The notes under the pieces are model-generated. The model saw only the letters and a program-made list of their open reading frames with translations, did not search any database and had not been told where the DNA came from. This document shows positions 33,881-47,720 of a DNA stretch of 64,000 bases, piece by piece; position 1 is the first letter of the stretch; each line of letters starts with the position of its first letter. A program made the position numbers and the translations under genes. The stretch covers positions 47,449,715 to 47,513,714 of the forward strand of contig CM060951.1 in NCBI GenBank assembly GCA_030765055.1, written 5' to 3'. The stretch comes from Mantis religiosa (taxonomy: Eukaryota > Arthropoda > Insecta > Mantodea > Mantidae).

Positions 33881-34107
33881 TTTTTTTAATTTACGTCCTC
33901 CAACGTTAAGTCATATCGGGCGGTGAATGAACTTGGTGAAATAATGCTTAAATGAGTACAGGGTCCATGGAGCTTACAGTTACCCGACATTCGTCTTGAA
34001 GGATAAGGGAAACCCCCCAGAAAGAACCTTATCCAGGTAACTCACCCTTGCCGAGATTCGAGCTCGCGACCTCTTGATCATGAGGCAGATGCGCTACCAA
34101 GGCGGGC
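33881..34107 (-). mobile_element. SINE-A copy with 8-bp target duplication
   Basis: On the minus strand there are an A box (CTTGGTAGCGCATCTG), the B box region (GAGCTCGAATCTCGG), the hairpin region and a GGACGTAAATTA end with an A-tail. ACCTGGTC occurs on both sides (33870-33877 and 34109-34116). The frames over it are not coding. Confidence 0.88.
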
Positions 34108-35945
34108 TACCTGGTCCTTAAGGAAACTTCATATAATAATGGTAATTTGTCCATTATTGAGCATTGTATCAAATGAAACTAAATATTGGCGAGCAAACAG
34201 CTCGACGTTAGGGCGACAGTTTGAAGCAAATAGTGTTTAGCTCAGGGTAAAGCAATGGGGTTTCTTTCAGGGTATGCGTGGGTATGTATGAGAAGGATAG
34301 TTTTAATGACATTGGAATGCCCGTTTCAAACTTGTTTGCTGACTGCTTCAAAATTGAAGTTGCCGACCAATGGTTACCAATATCACTGTTTAAAGTTACT
34401 GTATGTGAAATGCTTATTACTCGATACAACTTAATTCGTTCTTCACGTATATATGAACCGACAAATATCTTCTCTCATCGCTTCTGGTCTACTCTCGACC
34501 AAGACAGAAGAAGAGGACTGCCCTAATCGGCTCCAAACCACGAACTGAATGTCCACAGCTGCGCGTGGGTGTGTTTGACTTTCACTTTCTGGAAGCCCAT
34601 TATTCAACCAAAGATTCCCTTTGTGACTATTTTGTCATGCCATTTATGAAGGGTCCAAAGAATACCCTATTCAACAAAGTCAAGTGCTACCCTTTAGAAC
34701 TCTGCTAAGGACATTGTTCCTTTCTTTTGTTAAAACAACTATTCAACCACAACTGCTATTTGACTCAACTGCACCTGCACGCGTTGTAACAAAGAACCAA
34801 CATTCTTTTGAAATCCATCATAATTCTTTACTTATGGCAATCCTTTAATTTCGGTATCACAAATAAGTACTCTGCTAAGTTTAGGCCACGTAAAATAAGG
34901 GACGCTTATGGCCCTTAAGGATTAAATAAAGCAAGCAGCAAAGGGTGGCAGATTAAGTTTTCAGGGAAAATGGAAAAGGGAAAATGTGTATTAGTTCATT
35001 CGAAGAAAGACAAATATATATATATGGTTCCTAAATGCTAATGAATTAGCAATCACCTGGAAAAGCTAACAACTTTTTTTTATTTTTATTTTTTATACAG
35101 CACAAACTAAATCCGGAACTTTTAATGCAAGATTTAGAATTTCAACTCTATCAAACTAGCATTACATTTTAATGACACTCCTATGTTATCAATTTTGGTT
35201 TTTCAGTCTGATACTGTTTTGCAACTACACATACTAAGGATCGCCACTGCGCACGTGCGATTTTACACTATTTCCATGTAAATTTCAGCTGTGTAACTTA
35301 CAACAGTATGCTACATCACATGCTACACGTGACCTTGTATTATTAACACCTGCTTTGCATATCACCATTAACTTTTAAGCTAAAAGTAATTACTTTTAAC
35401 ACGCTAAATGATGTACCGAATTTCAATCAGTCGTCACCTGTTAAAAAGATCTCTCTCGTGCATCCCTATTTTTTTTTAAAAAAATGCATGTCGTAGTAAA
35501 CAGTTCTCAAACGAGATATGACGTCATGGTAACAGAGCTAAAGGCTAGAGGGAACAATGCCAAGAAAAGTTTTCGATTCAACAGAAACCAGATGACTGAC
35601 AAATGATCAGCACATTGGACGCAAGAGGAAGCTGGAGAAGAAAAACGCTTATCTGTGTACTCGTCATCAAAGTTATCTTTGGGCCAAAATGTCACCACTA
35701 TTTTCCACATTCTCAGCTGTGGTAAATTGAGCAATCCCTCCTGACAAAAGCTCTTTCCGAAATAAGACAATACTTTTATGTCAGTAGTAGTGTGTTCACT
35801 ATCACAAAAAACCACCTCGAACTACCCTTTCTTCGACTGTAACTCTGCTCCTTTGACAGTGCATTTATTCCAGAGCAAAGCTGATTTTAAGCAAATTACC
35901 TCAAGAAGACATGCATCTAAGTAAAATATTAAATTTACAAAAACG
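34108..35945. other. unassigned sequence
   Basis: No gene or repeat recognised. Short frames on both strands around 34208-34526 and 35507-35815 show no motif I know. Confidence 0.35.
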
Positions 35946-36105
35946 TAGAGTCAAACTAAAAAATTCAATGTCTCAGCCAGTATTTGAACTACGGATCACC
36001 TGGACTACAGTTACTCTAACCACTGAACTACCACGCAACATCTCAGTATGACATTAGATGTTCCAGCTGACGGCTATTCCCGCTAAACCAGTAGAAAATC
36101 TCATG
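35946..36105 (-). mobile_element. SINE-C copy, strongly diverged
   Basis: In reverse it keeps TACTGGTTTAGCGGGAATAG, the TGGTAGTTCAGTGGTTAG A box and a B-box remnant, then the AATTTTTTAGTTTGACTCT tail. It is more diverged than the other copies. Confidence 0.65.
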
Positions 36106-36214
36106 CACAGATTAGATGAAATTTAAACATCTTGTTTAATAGTTTAACAATTCTTTATGTTTTTGTTGGCTAAAACTATATTAATGCTAGTATTTCCCAC
36201 ATAATTTTTTATTT

Positions 36215-36362
36215 CAGGATAAGGGAAAACCCCGGAAAAACCTTATCCTGGTAACTCACCCTGACCGATATTCGAACTCGGGACCTCTTGAACGAGAGGC
36301 AGATACGCCTCCAGTGGGAATCAAACCTGGCATACCTTGTACAAGTGTTCTGCTGAGCGAGC
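36215..36362 (-). repeat. SINE-A fragment fused to another tRNA-like unit
   Basis: Positions 36215-36310 are the reverse of the SINE-A tRNA and hairpin part (GAGTTCGAATATCGG, then CCAGGATAAGG). Adjoining it, 36308-36362 reads in reverse TATAGCTCGCTCAGCAGAAC, then CCAGGTTTGATTCCC, a second A-box/B-box pair of another type. Both are incomplete. Confidence 0.6.
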
Positions 36363-37195
36363 TATAAAATGATTTCTCTTTCCTCAGCTGTTTTTTTTTT
36401 TTTTCCTTTCTTTTCTTTGTTCATTTCTTTTACCGTGATAATTGTGCATCATAACGTCTTTGCAATCAAACTAAAATTATGTCATGCATTGGTAATGAAA
36501 ATAAATGATTTACACTCTAGGAGCAATTAAATGTAAAAGTCTGGTCCGACACTGAAACATAGCAGCACTGACCTCCCAACTCTGCGGGCGCCCATATGTA
36601 CATTAAGACGCAGTTATTCAATTTACACGCAAGCTTTGGAACGAATTAAATGCGGCACGCAGACAATTTATTTTTTATTTTTCCTTGGTTTTAATAGGGG
36701 CTTGGCTTATTTTACTCCCGCAGGCCACAGAAAGAAGCGTTCAGAAGCTAAACAACGTCTACTCACAGAGCCTCGAGTTCACACTGCTGTGTGCCCTATG
36801 TTTAGTAACGTTTAAAGTCGGCCTCGGAGAAACAAAAGAGCAACGAACTGACATAATCGACACCCGCAGCAAACTCAAAACGCTCTATAGTCCAGCACCA
36901 ACATATACATTTCGAAGTTAAGAGGGTCGTTTATACTAAGGTTTTTAGAAAATTGATACTTAATTCAAGAGAAGCTTATACAATATTTTCTCCAATAAAT
37001 AATTCATAAAAACCCTTGCGTTTTATAATAGAGTGCTTTAAGTAGAAAGCTCCAAAGTGCCAATGTGATGGAAAGTATAATTATTGCATTGCAAATGTCC
37101 AGGAATGTAACATATGAAAGAGGCTATATTCACTTGATTTCATTAGCGATATATTGTGAAATTTTTTACATTATACTTAATATCCTACAATGCAG
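36363..37195. other. unassigned sequence with one 78-codon frame
   Basis: Frame 36685-36921 (+) follows a pyrimidine-rich stretch ending CCCGCAG at 36722, which resembles a splice acceptor. No clear donor follows, and the peptide is not recognised. A T-run lies at 36390-36404. Confidence 0.3.
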
Positions 37196-37311
37196 TAAGT
37201 CATATCGAATGATGGACGATATGGGTGAAATTTATGTTTTAAAGAGCCCAGGATCGATAGAGCTTAAGAGTTACCCTAACCGAGATACGTACTTGGAACC
37301 TCTTGAATGTA

Positions 37312-37316
<5 letters not shown>
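37196..37316 (-). repeat. SINE-A fragment, strongly diverged
   Basis: TAAGTCATATCGAATGATGG, GAGCCCAGGATCGATAGAGC and AGAGTTACCCTAACCGAGAT match the SINE-A 3' half in reverse, with part of the hairpin deleted. It runs directly into the GA repeat. Confidence 0.65.

Positions 37317-37391
<75 letters not shown>
37317..37391. repeat. (GA)n microsatellite
   Basis: About 37 GA units lie next to a SINE-A fragment. The RERERE translation across it is an artefact. Confidence 0.95.
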
Positions 37392-37395
<4 letters not shown>

Positions 37396-40300
37396 TCCGT
37401 GTAACAGATGCGAGTACCTATTATCGAAGCCGGCTTGGCAGCACTATACAGTGGAAAATGCCCTTTGTGTGTTTACCATTCTAGCATATGTAAAGTTTGT
37501 GTAACACTTGTGCATGATATTTTCTGTAAATTCTCAATCCAAGATACCTTAATTACTATAGATTACATAATATCCGGTGCATTGTGCTTAAATTATTTCA
37601 TTGAGAACTGTATCCCTAAATATTTCTAGGGTATATTGCAATCCGTATGATGTCATTCATGAAGATGGTGCTTCTACGAAAGAATTCAGATAGGTAAATT
37701 ACTAAAGAACATATGACTGATCTAAATGAGGTTGAGATAATTCTATTAATAGGCATGTGACTATTCCTGCACCAGATTAAGAAAATATTGATATTGGACC
37801 ATTTTACTACAACAGTACCCACTGCATAACATTTTCACAGTTTGTGTTATATAATTAAACTCTGGAATATGAATGTAGTTACATAGCACTATTATTAAGT
37901 CAACATTTTCTAAACACGACATTTGAGTACTAATTCTTTGGGCTATATTTTTGTTTGATCTTCAATGTTACATTTTGGCTCTCTGCTTCTTTCTATATTT
38001 ACCCAAATATACAGGGGTGTTTCTTTTAAAAGACGAGAAGATAACATGTATGTTTGTTTATTTTTCTGTAATGTGTAAATTTATTCCAGAAGAACGGGAG
38101 TTTCTTAATAAACTGCATAAGAAACGAAACTATTAGATATCTTAAAACAACCAAATTATTTACAGATTAACAACGAAGTAAATGCATTTTAGTATGCTAA
38201 AAGTTTGCACCGAAACTGGGACAAAAAGATAATATGCATATTGTCTTCAACATAATTATACACCACGTCACCGATAAAATAATATTTACATATAATTATT
38301 TCAAATACATATTTAACAACAATTGGTGCTTTGAAGTGAACCATCAAAATTCTCCAAAACCTTCATCTCAGGGATATAGTGAGGAATGCCATGTATATAA
38401 CGTCAAGGAAATTCATCATCAAAACATTTGGACGAGTTAAATGCAAGGTAATCTGAAGAGGAAAAAAATTTACCATTGTATATTGTACTACAAATTACAG
38501 TAAAACAAATGGAAGGAAATCACATGTTACAAAAAAGCACCCGTGATATTTGTTCGGCATTCCATAAGTCATGAAAAATAGAGGCACGCCTGAAAGTGAG
38601 AAGTAAAGAAAATGAAAGTGAAATGATGGAAATAAAAAGGTGTAAGGTGAAACCTAACACCAGCATTCAAATGCCTATTAAAGAAATCCACGGAAAATGT
38701 GTCAATGTCCAAAAGGCGGAAATCGAACCGGGACCTCAGAATGCAAGTTTTGCAATTTACACGGAGCAATTTTGCTCGTTTAATTTGGACGAAGCAACGT
38801 TGGATATCAATGGAAAAGTTGGAGCGTCCAGTTCAATTAGCCTTCGAACATAACCTTATTGCGGAAGAAGTATTATATTTAGATAGGCAGAAAACACTAG
38901 CAACTTTTTATTCAGAACTATGTGTGGTTAAGCGAGAACTTTATTTCAGTTGCACTCCTTCCTCATCCACATTTTGAAGGAGTACGTATCCATTGGGGAC
39001 TTAATATAAGCGATTTTCCCTAGAAGATTTATCTTAATTTCAGTCATTCTACTCACGTAAATTTCCAGCAAGACGAATTGTATATTTTCTTACCTGCAAA
39101 GAAAAAGTAAAGGACATTAGAAATACATATTAGGCCTTTCTTTACTTTATTCGCTAAAAATAAAACACAATTGAAGTAAAGTATATACATATTTGCCTAC
39201 TTTTTAGAATTGTTTCTACTTCATTCAGATTCGTTCAACTTGTCCCCAGAAACGAATACCTATTCGTAAACATTTCTCACTTTTACAAAATGAACATTTG
39301 AAATATAAATCTAACCGTTGTAATGCGCCAATACAACTTGAGCTATTCAGATGAACAGAAAATTAAATATTGACTGTTACGTGAGAGTGTTTAGGCACAT
39401 TTATTGAAACAAATGAGCATCAGTCAATTTACGCACGTGAAAAATTATTGAATAAAAGCCTGCCTTGAATCAGGTATTGGAATGTTTAAGCATTAAAACA
39501 ACAACCACCACCACCACTCAAGGTTTGGACCCAACAATCAATATATTTCCATCCATTCCTCCTATATTTCTTTTTACTTTCGATCTCTATTCTAGGGAAT
39601 CTACAAATACACTTGCTTCGCTAATGATTAGACATACTTATGTCGGAGTGACTAAAACAAATAGTAAACCACGTGGGGTCGAACACAATAGCTTTCCGAT
39701 CCTAAGTAGTAGCACTAATAGACTAGTGAACACTAGCACTAGTGAATAGAATACTGACACTGATATATTTCGCGAAGAAACATAAAAAAATAACGAATAG
39801 AACATAATGATGAACAAGAATAAACAGGGAGAAGAAAAAAAGAATGCGAACGTGCTCAATCCTTTTTAAGCGTTCAGTCCCCACAAAAGACACCTTGAAA
39901 CAGCTCTCTCTTCATCTCGCATTGAAATTGTTGCAGTGAACGACAGTGTGTCAAGTGAGCTGCATGGAACTTGAAGCGAAACCAGTAAATCTACTTGGCG
40001 GGAGAATTTATTGGGTACTAAAACATTAGGCAAGCTCTACTCGACGCTTCTAGGACAGCTCAGTGTGAGCTAACATTGCGCAGGATGCAGTTCGTTTTAA
40101 TGACTCAACAGCTTTTTGCTCGAGTGTGATAGCTTTGTTTTTTATCCCTCTCTCGTAACGAAACTCTTTCAGGGTGATTGGTTTTCGTTCAGCAGTTTGT
40201 TATCTGTTGCACATTTGTCCTGGAAGAGTTGCAGAATTGCTATGTTTTTGACGTGTAGGTAGAATTTCAGAACAGCTAATTAAGCTATTTTGTACTCAGC

Positions 40301-40430
40301 TTCGAATATGAACAAATTAAGTGTTCTGTTTTTAGGTCTCATCATAGGTCCCATAGGCATGCCTAATTACACTTGTTTACTTAGTACTTAATAAGTATTA
40401 TGCGGAAATTACAGAGATTATATATAATAC
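37392..40430. other. unassigned sequence, 3 kb
   Basis: No gene or repeat recognised. Overlapping frames at 38569-38977 lie on both strands and have no known motif. A weak B-box-like stretch (GGTCCCGGTTCGATTTCC, in reverse near 38720-38737) may mark an old SINE. Confidence 0.35.
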
Positions 40431-40850
40431 TGTGACTTTGTGGATTGGAAGAATTAAAAGTCCGAGTTGCAGATTTTCCAAATGTTCTTTATTTCCGTAG
40501 AAATACACTGTTCAATTCTCACGTAACAACATTACGTCACATACACACCACAATCTACCAAGGTCGATGATGATAAACAGCGTTCTGATTACAACACTCC
40601 ACAGCTGTGTACTGCTTACGATTCCTCACGCCTGACTCTTGTTTTACAACTGTCCGCTGGCGTTTCACAATCTCTTATATACCTCATTCATAATTCGAGA
40701 CTGTTCTGTATAATCACTAGATGTTTCTGGAATAAAACAGACCAGAAGCGTAACTTAATCTATGCCGGCAAGTCCTTTATCACAGCTACCTTTATTTGTT
40801 GGCTCTTTGTATACATACGCCACGCTATCATAGATAACGGCCTCGCGACA
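40431..40850 (-). mobile_element. solo LTR (Gypsy-like), 420 bp
   Basis: On the minus strand it starts TGTCGCGAGG and ends AAAGTCACA, so it has TG...CA ends. ATAC flanks both sides (40427-40430 and 40851-40854), a 4-bp target duplication. Inside are a TATA box (TATATAAGAG in reverse, 40672-40681) and an AATAAA signal 179 bp further on (40488-40493 in reverse), in the order expected for U3, R and U5. No internal retrotransposon genes adjoin, so this is a solo LTR left by recombination. The Gypsy assignment rests on the 4-bp duplication and size only. Confidence 0.85.
40672..40681 (-). promoter_or_regulatory. TATA box of the solo LTR
   Basis: It reads TATATAAGAG on the minus strand, placed about 170 bp inside the LTR from its 5' end. 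Confidence 0.6.
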
Positions 40851-40854
40851 ATAC

Positions 40855-42512
40855 TAATTTTTCTTTTAAATATCAGATGAGCATTCAATATATTGCTTAA
40901 TATCTGGTTAAGGTGATCCAATTTTATATCAACATTTTTGATTCTTTTATCACCCTGAAGTTTACATTTTAATTTTACCAGGATTTGTTATAATTTCACA
41001 TGTTATTTCACATGAAAGTGGCAAAAAAGATGCCTTTGGAAATTATGTAATATAATTTATTAATTTCTGTTAATATTTTACTGCATACATACTAATTAAG
41101 ATTCTCATGTGCACTTGTTCAGCTAAAAAGACATACTGGTATATGAAAAATGTTATTGTAGAAAGAAAGCTACAGTTCGGCACAACGTAACTATCCAGTT
41201 CAATATACGAAGAACATAATCTAAAAATATCAAATATATTGCCTTCTTATGATCAGACCATCCAAGAAACAAAATAATAGTACATGATGATCTTATTCAC
41301 ATTTAATCGCACCTAAGCTGTAGGATTTCATATGAAAGATACAAATTACATTCAATATAATATAATAAACGAATTTAGTGCAACAAACATGTGTAACAGT
41401 ATGACAAACTCTAAAAATATACACAACGAATAACAGAATTAAATTTCCTCATAATAGTGGCCATACCTGTTGACATTTTTCTGTAAGTAAGGGTTGGACT
41501 TGGGATTGACAATGAAAAGAAAAACTGAAATAACTGAAATAAATTTCTCGCAAATGTTGCACATTAGTACTGAAACGCAAGAAAGTGGTTAGATACCTTC
41601 AACCTCGCACGCAGAACAAAAATTTGGTACCACTACCAACCTATAGCAAGAATAGCAGAAGGTAAGTTAGCTAAATAAATATTAATTATTCTACAATTAT
41701 TGAAGATAAATGTGGGAAGATCAAGTTTACTTCAATTACAACCATTTAAAGTGCTTTAAATAAGTTACACGCCAATGGGCCAAGTTGCACGCCAAGTTAA
41801 TATTTTAGATGTTGGTAATGAAAACAAGTACTATGTTCTGTTTTGTTTTATAATTATGATAAACTTCACCGCTTGCATTTGTATATTTTCAATAAGATAA
41901 GTCCATGTTCCCCGACATCGCCGATGAATTGAGCTGAAAAGTCACGTTACTCCTTACCTAAAACCAAAAGAGATAAACTGAAAGTAGCTGAGGCATGTTT
42001 AAGGGTTTCTTTAGTAACAAGCTCTGTGTAAAATATGCTCCACAAAAATTCAATACGGTAAGTCTATATAGAAAAAAACAAGTAATTATTTTAAGAGACT
42101 ACACTGATTTAAAAATAATTGCCTATTCTGTGCCTCGTTTCCCTACTTCAGTGCTTGTTTGCTTTTCCTTTTTTTCCCCCTTCTTCTTCTTTAATGTATT
42201 TAGAACTTAACATGTGGTCTCTTGTAACTATTTAGGGAAAGTTTGTCCAGACGAAAGAATGGAGCATCAAGCATAAGAATATGACTCAATCCACAACAAT
42301 CATTCAGATGATTTATGCTGGAAATTATTTGCTGGTGGAAACCAACCCGCATTTCACATAAATTCCAGTAGAGTAGAGAAAAGAGTCTTGCCACTGAGTG
42401 AGAACATTAGTTTATAGGTGCAATAGAAAATCTTTTGGTCACTACGAATCTTTGGATTTAAAAATCTTATGCAATATTTTCTTATTCCATTGATAAAAAT
42501 ACGAAATTGAAA
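40855..42512. other. unassigned sequence
   Basis: AT-rich; no gene or repeat recognised. Confidence 0.4.
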
Positions 42513-43520
<1,008 letters not shown>

Positions 43521-45989
43521 CATTGCTTCCCTAGAAAAGTTGGATCATTTCTATGATTACTAGCAAAGAAAAGAAAGTTCCTAACACGCTATACAAATCT
43601 TAAAGCACATTTTAGATTTGCGATATTTCTCTTTAGTTCTCAGATTGGCAATTCAGCTACAAAACCGGGCTTTGTGCTAGAAATGTATTAGCTTTCGCTC
43701 TAATGCAACAGTAACTAAACTCTACTATATCGTATTCTCGATAGAGCTCTTATGTAACGAGCTGTAAAGACTTGTGTTAGTTTTATATATTCCTGACAAC
43801 AGCTGAGGATATCTGATTGCCTTAACGGGTTAGTTAATTAGGTGAGACCACCTAGCAAAACAAGACAAGAACGAAATACCACCATCCGTCAAGAGGAATA
43901 TACTGGAGTTTGGAGGTAAGTTCAACATCGCCCAGAGGTATCGGTTTGGAGTGTAAACCAAGGTTTTGGCGTTGAAATTATAACCTGATAAATAAACAAT
44001 GGCGTCTCAGATAATGATTATTTTGTTCAAAATAAGATACATTTTGCTTCACGGCCAAGACGTTATACAACATTTGCTTCTAAGGAGTAGATCTCTCATG
44101 CTTCAGGTTTTAGAGAGCTCAAATGTCGCTTAAGATACACGTTTACTTCGATGATGAGCAATCATTTTATCACAGCATTACTTTGAACGGATTTCAGAAA
44201 TTTTGCAAATAAAAAGGCAGCTTTCAAATAATCATTCTGTTTGTTTCACTAAGTTATGATATATTGCAATATATTTGGGGGCTTATTCGCATACATAATG
44301 ATGAAAAATGGCTTTATATAAAGTTGATATCAGGAGTATACTGACATTGGCTAATCTAATTATGCTGTTCTAAGCTTTATGGTGTACGTCCATAAACATT
44401 TCTGAATAATAAAATTAGTGCAATAGTTGAAAACTATACATGTAGGAGTCTGGTACAAAACGCAGCTTTGCTTGAAAAACGGGCGATCCTGTTTTCACTG
44501 TCCAGTGTACCCATTAATTTTTCGTTGAGGATTAGTGCAGGAGACTGTGATAAAAGATGTATTAAATGGCCAGCTTGTGTGCAGCGGAGGCAATCGCACA
44601 CTGAGTTTGGGCAGACTGCTTTACTCCCCACCCAACTGGAGCATAGCCTGATATGGGCAGGCTATGGGTACTTCCATTTTCTTTACTTTCTTTTTACCAT
44701 AACACACAGTGCAGCAGACAGGCAGTAGTTTGGTATGTATTACAAGGGTACCTATCGTGGGTGCTGAGAGATTTGTATTCTTTGTCATTACACAGGTCTA
44801 ACCACGTGGGGTCAGTACAGAACACAAATCTAGGTGAAAGGTATGCTATATTACGATGGTCCGAAACTACAAAGAAAGAAGAGCAATAAAGAATAAAATG
44901 AGTTATTATTCAACATCCAAAGAGATTTAGACCGGGTCACATACTGCAGGTTGTTAGAAATATCACATAGCTCTTATGGTCTCGATTGCCATTGGTTCGC
45001 AGAGAAACAGGAGGAACTATTCATATATTCCCCACTTAATACGTCACCAAGGCCAATGTTCCTAAACACCCGCAAAACATGGGAGTGTTCGGGAACTATT
45101 GTTAAAACCTTATTGTTGATTTTAAATTACGTATCTAAAAGAAAATTTATACTTGCAGAGCCTTGGTACATTTTGAACTGTATTGCACAAATCGTGTAAC
45201 ATAACTTTGAGCTTCGCTTATTATCGTGCCAAATAGGATAGTTTCCCTATAATTTAGAGTAATAAAGTTTAGATTTGATATTAGAATTTTATTTTTATAT
45301 ATGCCTTAGTACTAAACGTTTTTATTTGGTCCCTGGATGAAACAAGAACATCGAAGACCATGGAATTGTGTAGCTGATAATTAATTTTGAAAAAGGTACA
45401 GCAAAACGGCTACACAGTCCGCCATAATCAAGTGAGCACTTGAAAGTGTGTGGAGAAGCACCTCACACCTCGAGATACGATGGAATGCGACATCACTGAT
45501 CGAAGTACTTTCGATTGCTGCCTCTTCTACCCCTTTGGGACATGTTATGCGTGATACACTGGCCTTGTGAGCCTCCCCTTTGACTGTGGCCTAATCGATT
45601 AGATCAAAGGAATTCACGCACTTGTAGACACATGATGACAAGTTATTTATAGGCTAACCTTTCCCATCAAGCGTTGCAGGCTACAAGGGAATGCTGTTCA
45701 AACAGGCCCCATCCCGCCCTGTCTTCTTCGCCTTCAGCATTTCAGCCGACCATATTTGAACTTCACTCTTTTGGCTTCTCTTAATAGGTTTTCTGCCTTA
45801 AACTCTCTTTCGAGCTATAAAATAACGAGCGATATCGCGATATTGGCTCTTTCAAGTGACGTTTGACTTGCCCATCCATCAGAAAAGAAATTTAAAACGG
45901 AAAGGTAATAAATAAAATCTCACAGCTAGGATCAAATATATTTGAGCGCCCGAAACAAATGTAGAACTGTTATCGGAGCAAAGCCATAG
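43521..45989. other. unassigned sequence
   Basis: No gene recognised. A GAG/GTAAGTTC donor-like site occurs near 43915, without a matching exon. Frames at 44434-44889 have no motif I can assign. Confidence 0.35.
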
Positions 45990-46317
45990 GAATCAAAGAA
46001 TTCCTGTATTTCCTTGAGTGGAACATAGGGCCTTCTGGACCACGCAACCTCGAGGTCCGTAGGCAACGGGTTGATGATCAAAGTTTTCCAGATCAGAGAG
46101 ATTCCGGGATGGGTGATGAGCCCAACGCCGGAAGTGAACGCACGAGAGATGTGAGGATAGGAGAGATGGTGGAGTAATCGGTGGGATGCTGGAGGGGGAA
46201 ACCGGAGGACACGGAGAAAACCCACCCCAGTGCCATGTTGTCCACCACAAATCTCAAGTCGAGCTCGTGCCGCCTTGGTCAGAGCCAAGCGGCTAACCAC
46301 TCACCCAATGCGTGGCC
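45990..46317 (-). mobile_element. SINE-B copy, near full-length
   Basis: In reverse it starts GGCCACGCATTGGGTGAGTG, with the A-box remnant GGTTAGCCGCTTGGC. The B box is damaged here (CACGAGCTCGACTTGAG). The body GTGGTGGACAACATGGCACT, GGTTTCCCCCTCCAGC and the 3' part ending AAGGAAATACAGGAATTC match 13768-14078. The two long frames across it are not genes. Confidence 0.8.
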
Positions 46318-46769
46318 CTAAAAGCACAGTAGTAATACTAAAATGAGGAATACGCCAGGCGAGTCAGAATTTATATACAATTATTTCTAAGTAAAACAAC
46401 TTTGGATGGTTATTTTCACCATCATCAACCACCGTCATCAATGTTATTGTCAAGCGATTCAATTGGTTTATGGTATTAAATCTCATTAGACGACAGCAGT
46501 AATGTCCGCAGATAGACTACGGATTTTAGCAGGGGCAGAAAGATCGCTGGCTGAGACAAAGCGTCCCGTGATTGGAATTTGAATGCTGAAAAGGCCAGGT
46601 TCACATAGCTCTCTATGGCAAATCGAGAATACCAAATTCACTGTGGAATACCAGTGAGAAATGCACCTTCTACTGGAGGGATTGCAGAAATCTGAGTTTT
46701 TATGTACTTGGGCGTTCAAAAATGATTGGCAGACAATTATTTTTATGTTCACGGCCAGTATTTCCTGAT

Positions 46770-47720
46770 CAAAAGATTAAAGTTTATATTACAGGTATTT
46801 CCGGCCAATATCTGTGCCCTTTTGTCACTGTTTTGGCAACTTATCTATTTGCGTAGCAAACCGTTCTTTGAGAGTTTGCTGGCGCCACTAGTGGACAGCT
46901 TTATAAGTTTGTCGTTGGTGGTGAAGTTTTCATTCCATATGGGCTCTTTCGTGCACCAAATAGGGCATAATCGCTAACAACCATAATCCACGAATACGGA
47001 TAGGGCAGCCTACTAGAATTTAGTTCACACATGTGTGAAGTGTGTGTCGATGACATGTGACTGCCTATTATGGGAGAGAACTCCATGGGCCTATTTTCCG
47101 TAGCGGAGTTGTTGAATGTGTCGACTGAGTTGATACAGTGAACTGCAGTTCCTATTAATGTTGATGATAGTACTAAGAGGAAGCCGATCCAGTAGAATTA
47201 TCCCTTCCTGATTCCAGAATGCCATTAGTTTTTCTACCAATAGTGTAGGCCGCGACTTCTTGGGACTCCTTAGGGCCCCTTAGATTGATGTTTCATTTCT
47301 GGATTGTAGTGGAAGAAGCATGAATCGTCCACGGTGACCAGATGTTCAGATTTCGCTGGATCTTCACTGTTTCACCAACTGCTTGCTTATCTCCAGTGTG
47401 CACCCACTAGACACACAACCTTCATCATCAAATCCTCATGGATGATGGTGTGTAGGATTTCCCGTGATAGGTTTATTGTATTCTCTAATACCTTCGCATG
47501 TGCTCCATTATTCAGTTAATATAGTGGTGAGCATTGTTTGGTTTGCGTGCAGTTAATGGATGTCCAAATTGGGTTTTTCAGAACAGTCCCTGTAGTCTTT
47601 CTCATAGCCAACGAAACAGGATAGGAGACCTGGCACTGTGACTCGAATATGATAGCTACTAACCTCTTGTGGATGTCTAAAGAGGTCAGTCCTTCCCTCC
47701 AGAGATCACTGTCAAAATTG
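46770..47720 (-). pseudogene. decayed mariner transposase of a third lineage (Mar-3)
   Basis: On the minus strand an N-terminal piece LSREILHTIIHEDLMMKVV is typical of the mariner DNA-binding region. A first catalytic piece HLVTVDDSCFFHYNPEMKHQ follows. The third-motif region reads YPYSWIMVVSDYALFGA, where mariners usually have an SPDL motif, so that aspartate is lost. RHFTTNDELIKAV-like and FFAQQIDKLPKQWQKC-like segments lie downstream in shifted frames. There are many stops and shifts, and no terminal repeats were found. It is old and inactive. Confidence 0.7.

Noticed and set aside
36685..36921. 78-codon frame after a CCCGCAG acceptor-like site
   Set aside because: No convincing donor, and the peptide is unremarkable; kept only as a note in the surrounding region.
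37317..37391. Arg-Glu repeat protein
   Set aside because: It is only the (GA)n microsatellite.
43905..43925. GGAG/GTAAGTTC splice-donor-like site
   Set aside because: No open exon or acceptor could be paired with it.
44434..44728. Frames on both strands suggestive of a LINE RNase H tail
   Set aside because: Cys residues occur, but the spacing and neighbouring motifs do not match. Both strands are open, which suggests chance.
45932..46300. 122-codon frame whose C-terminal part (NPLPT, PYVPLKEIQ) also occurs in the frame at 13641-14090
   Set aside because: The shared peptide arises because both frames cross SINE-B copies. The frames include the tRNA-derived part and have no independent support.
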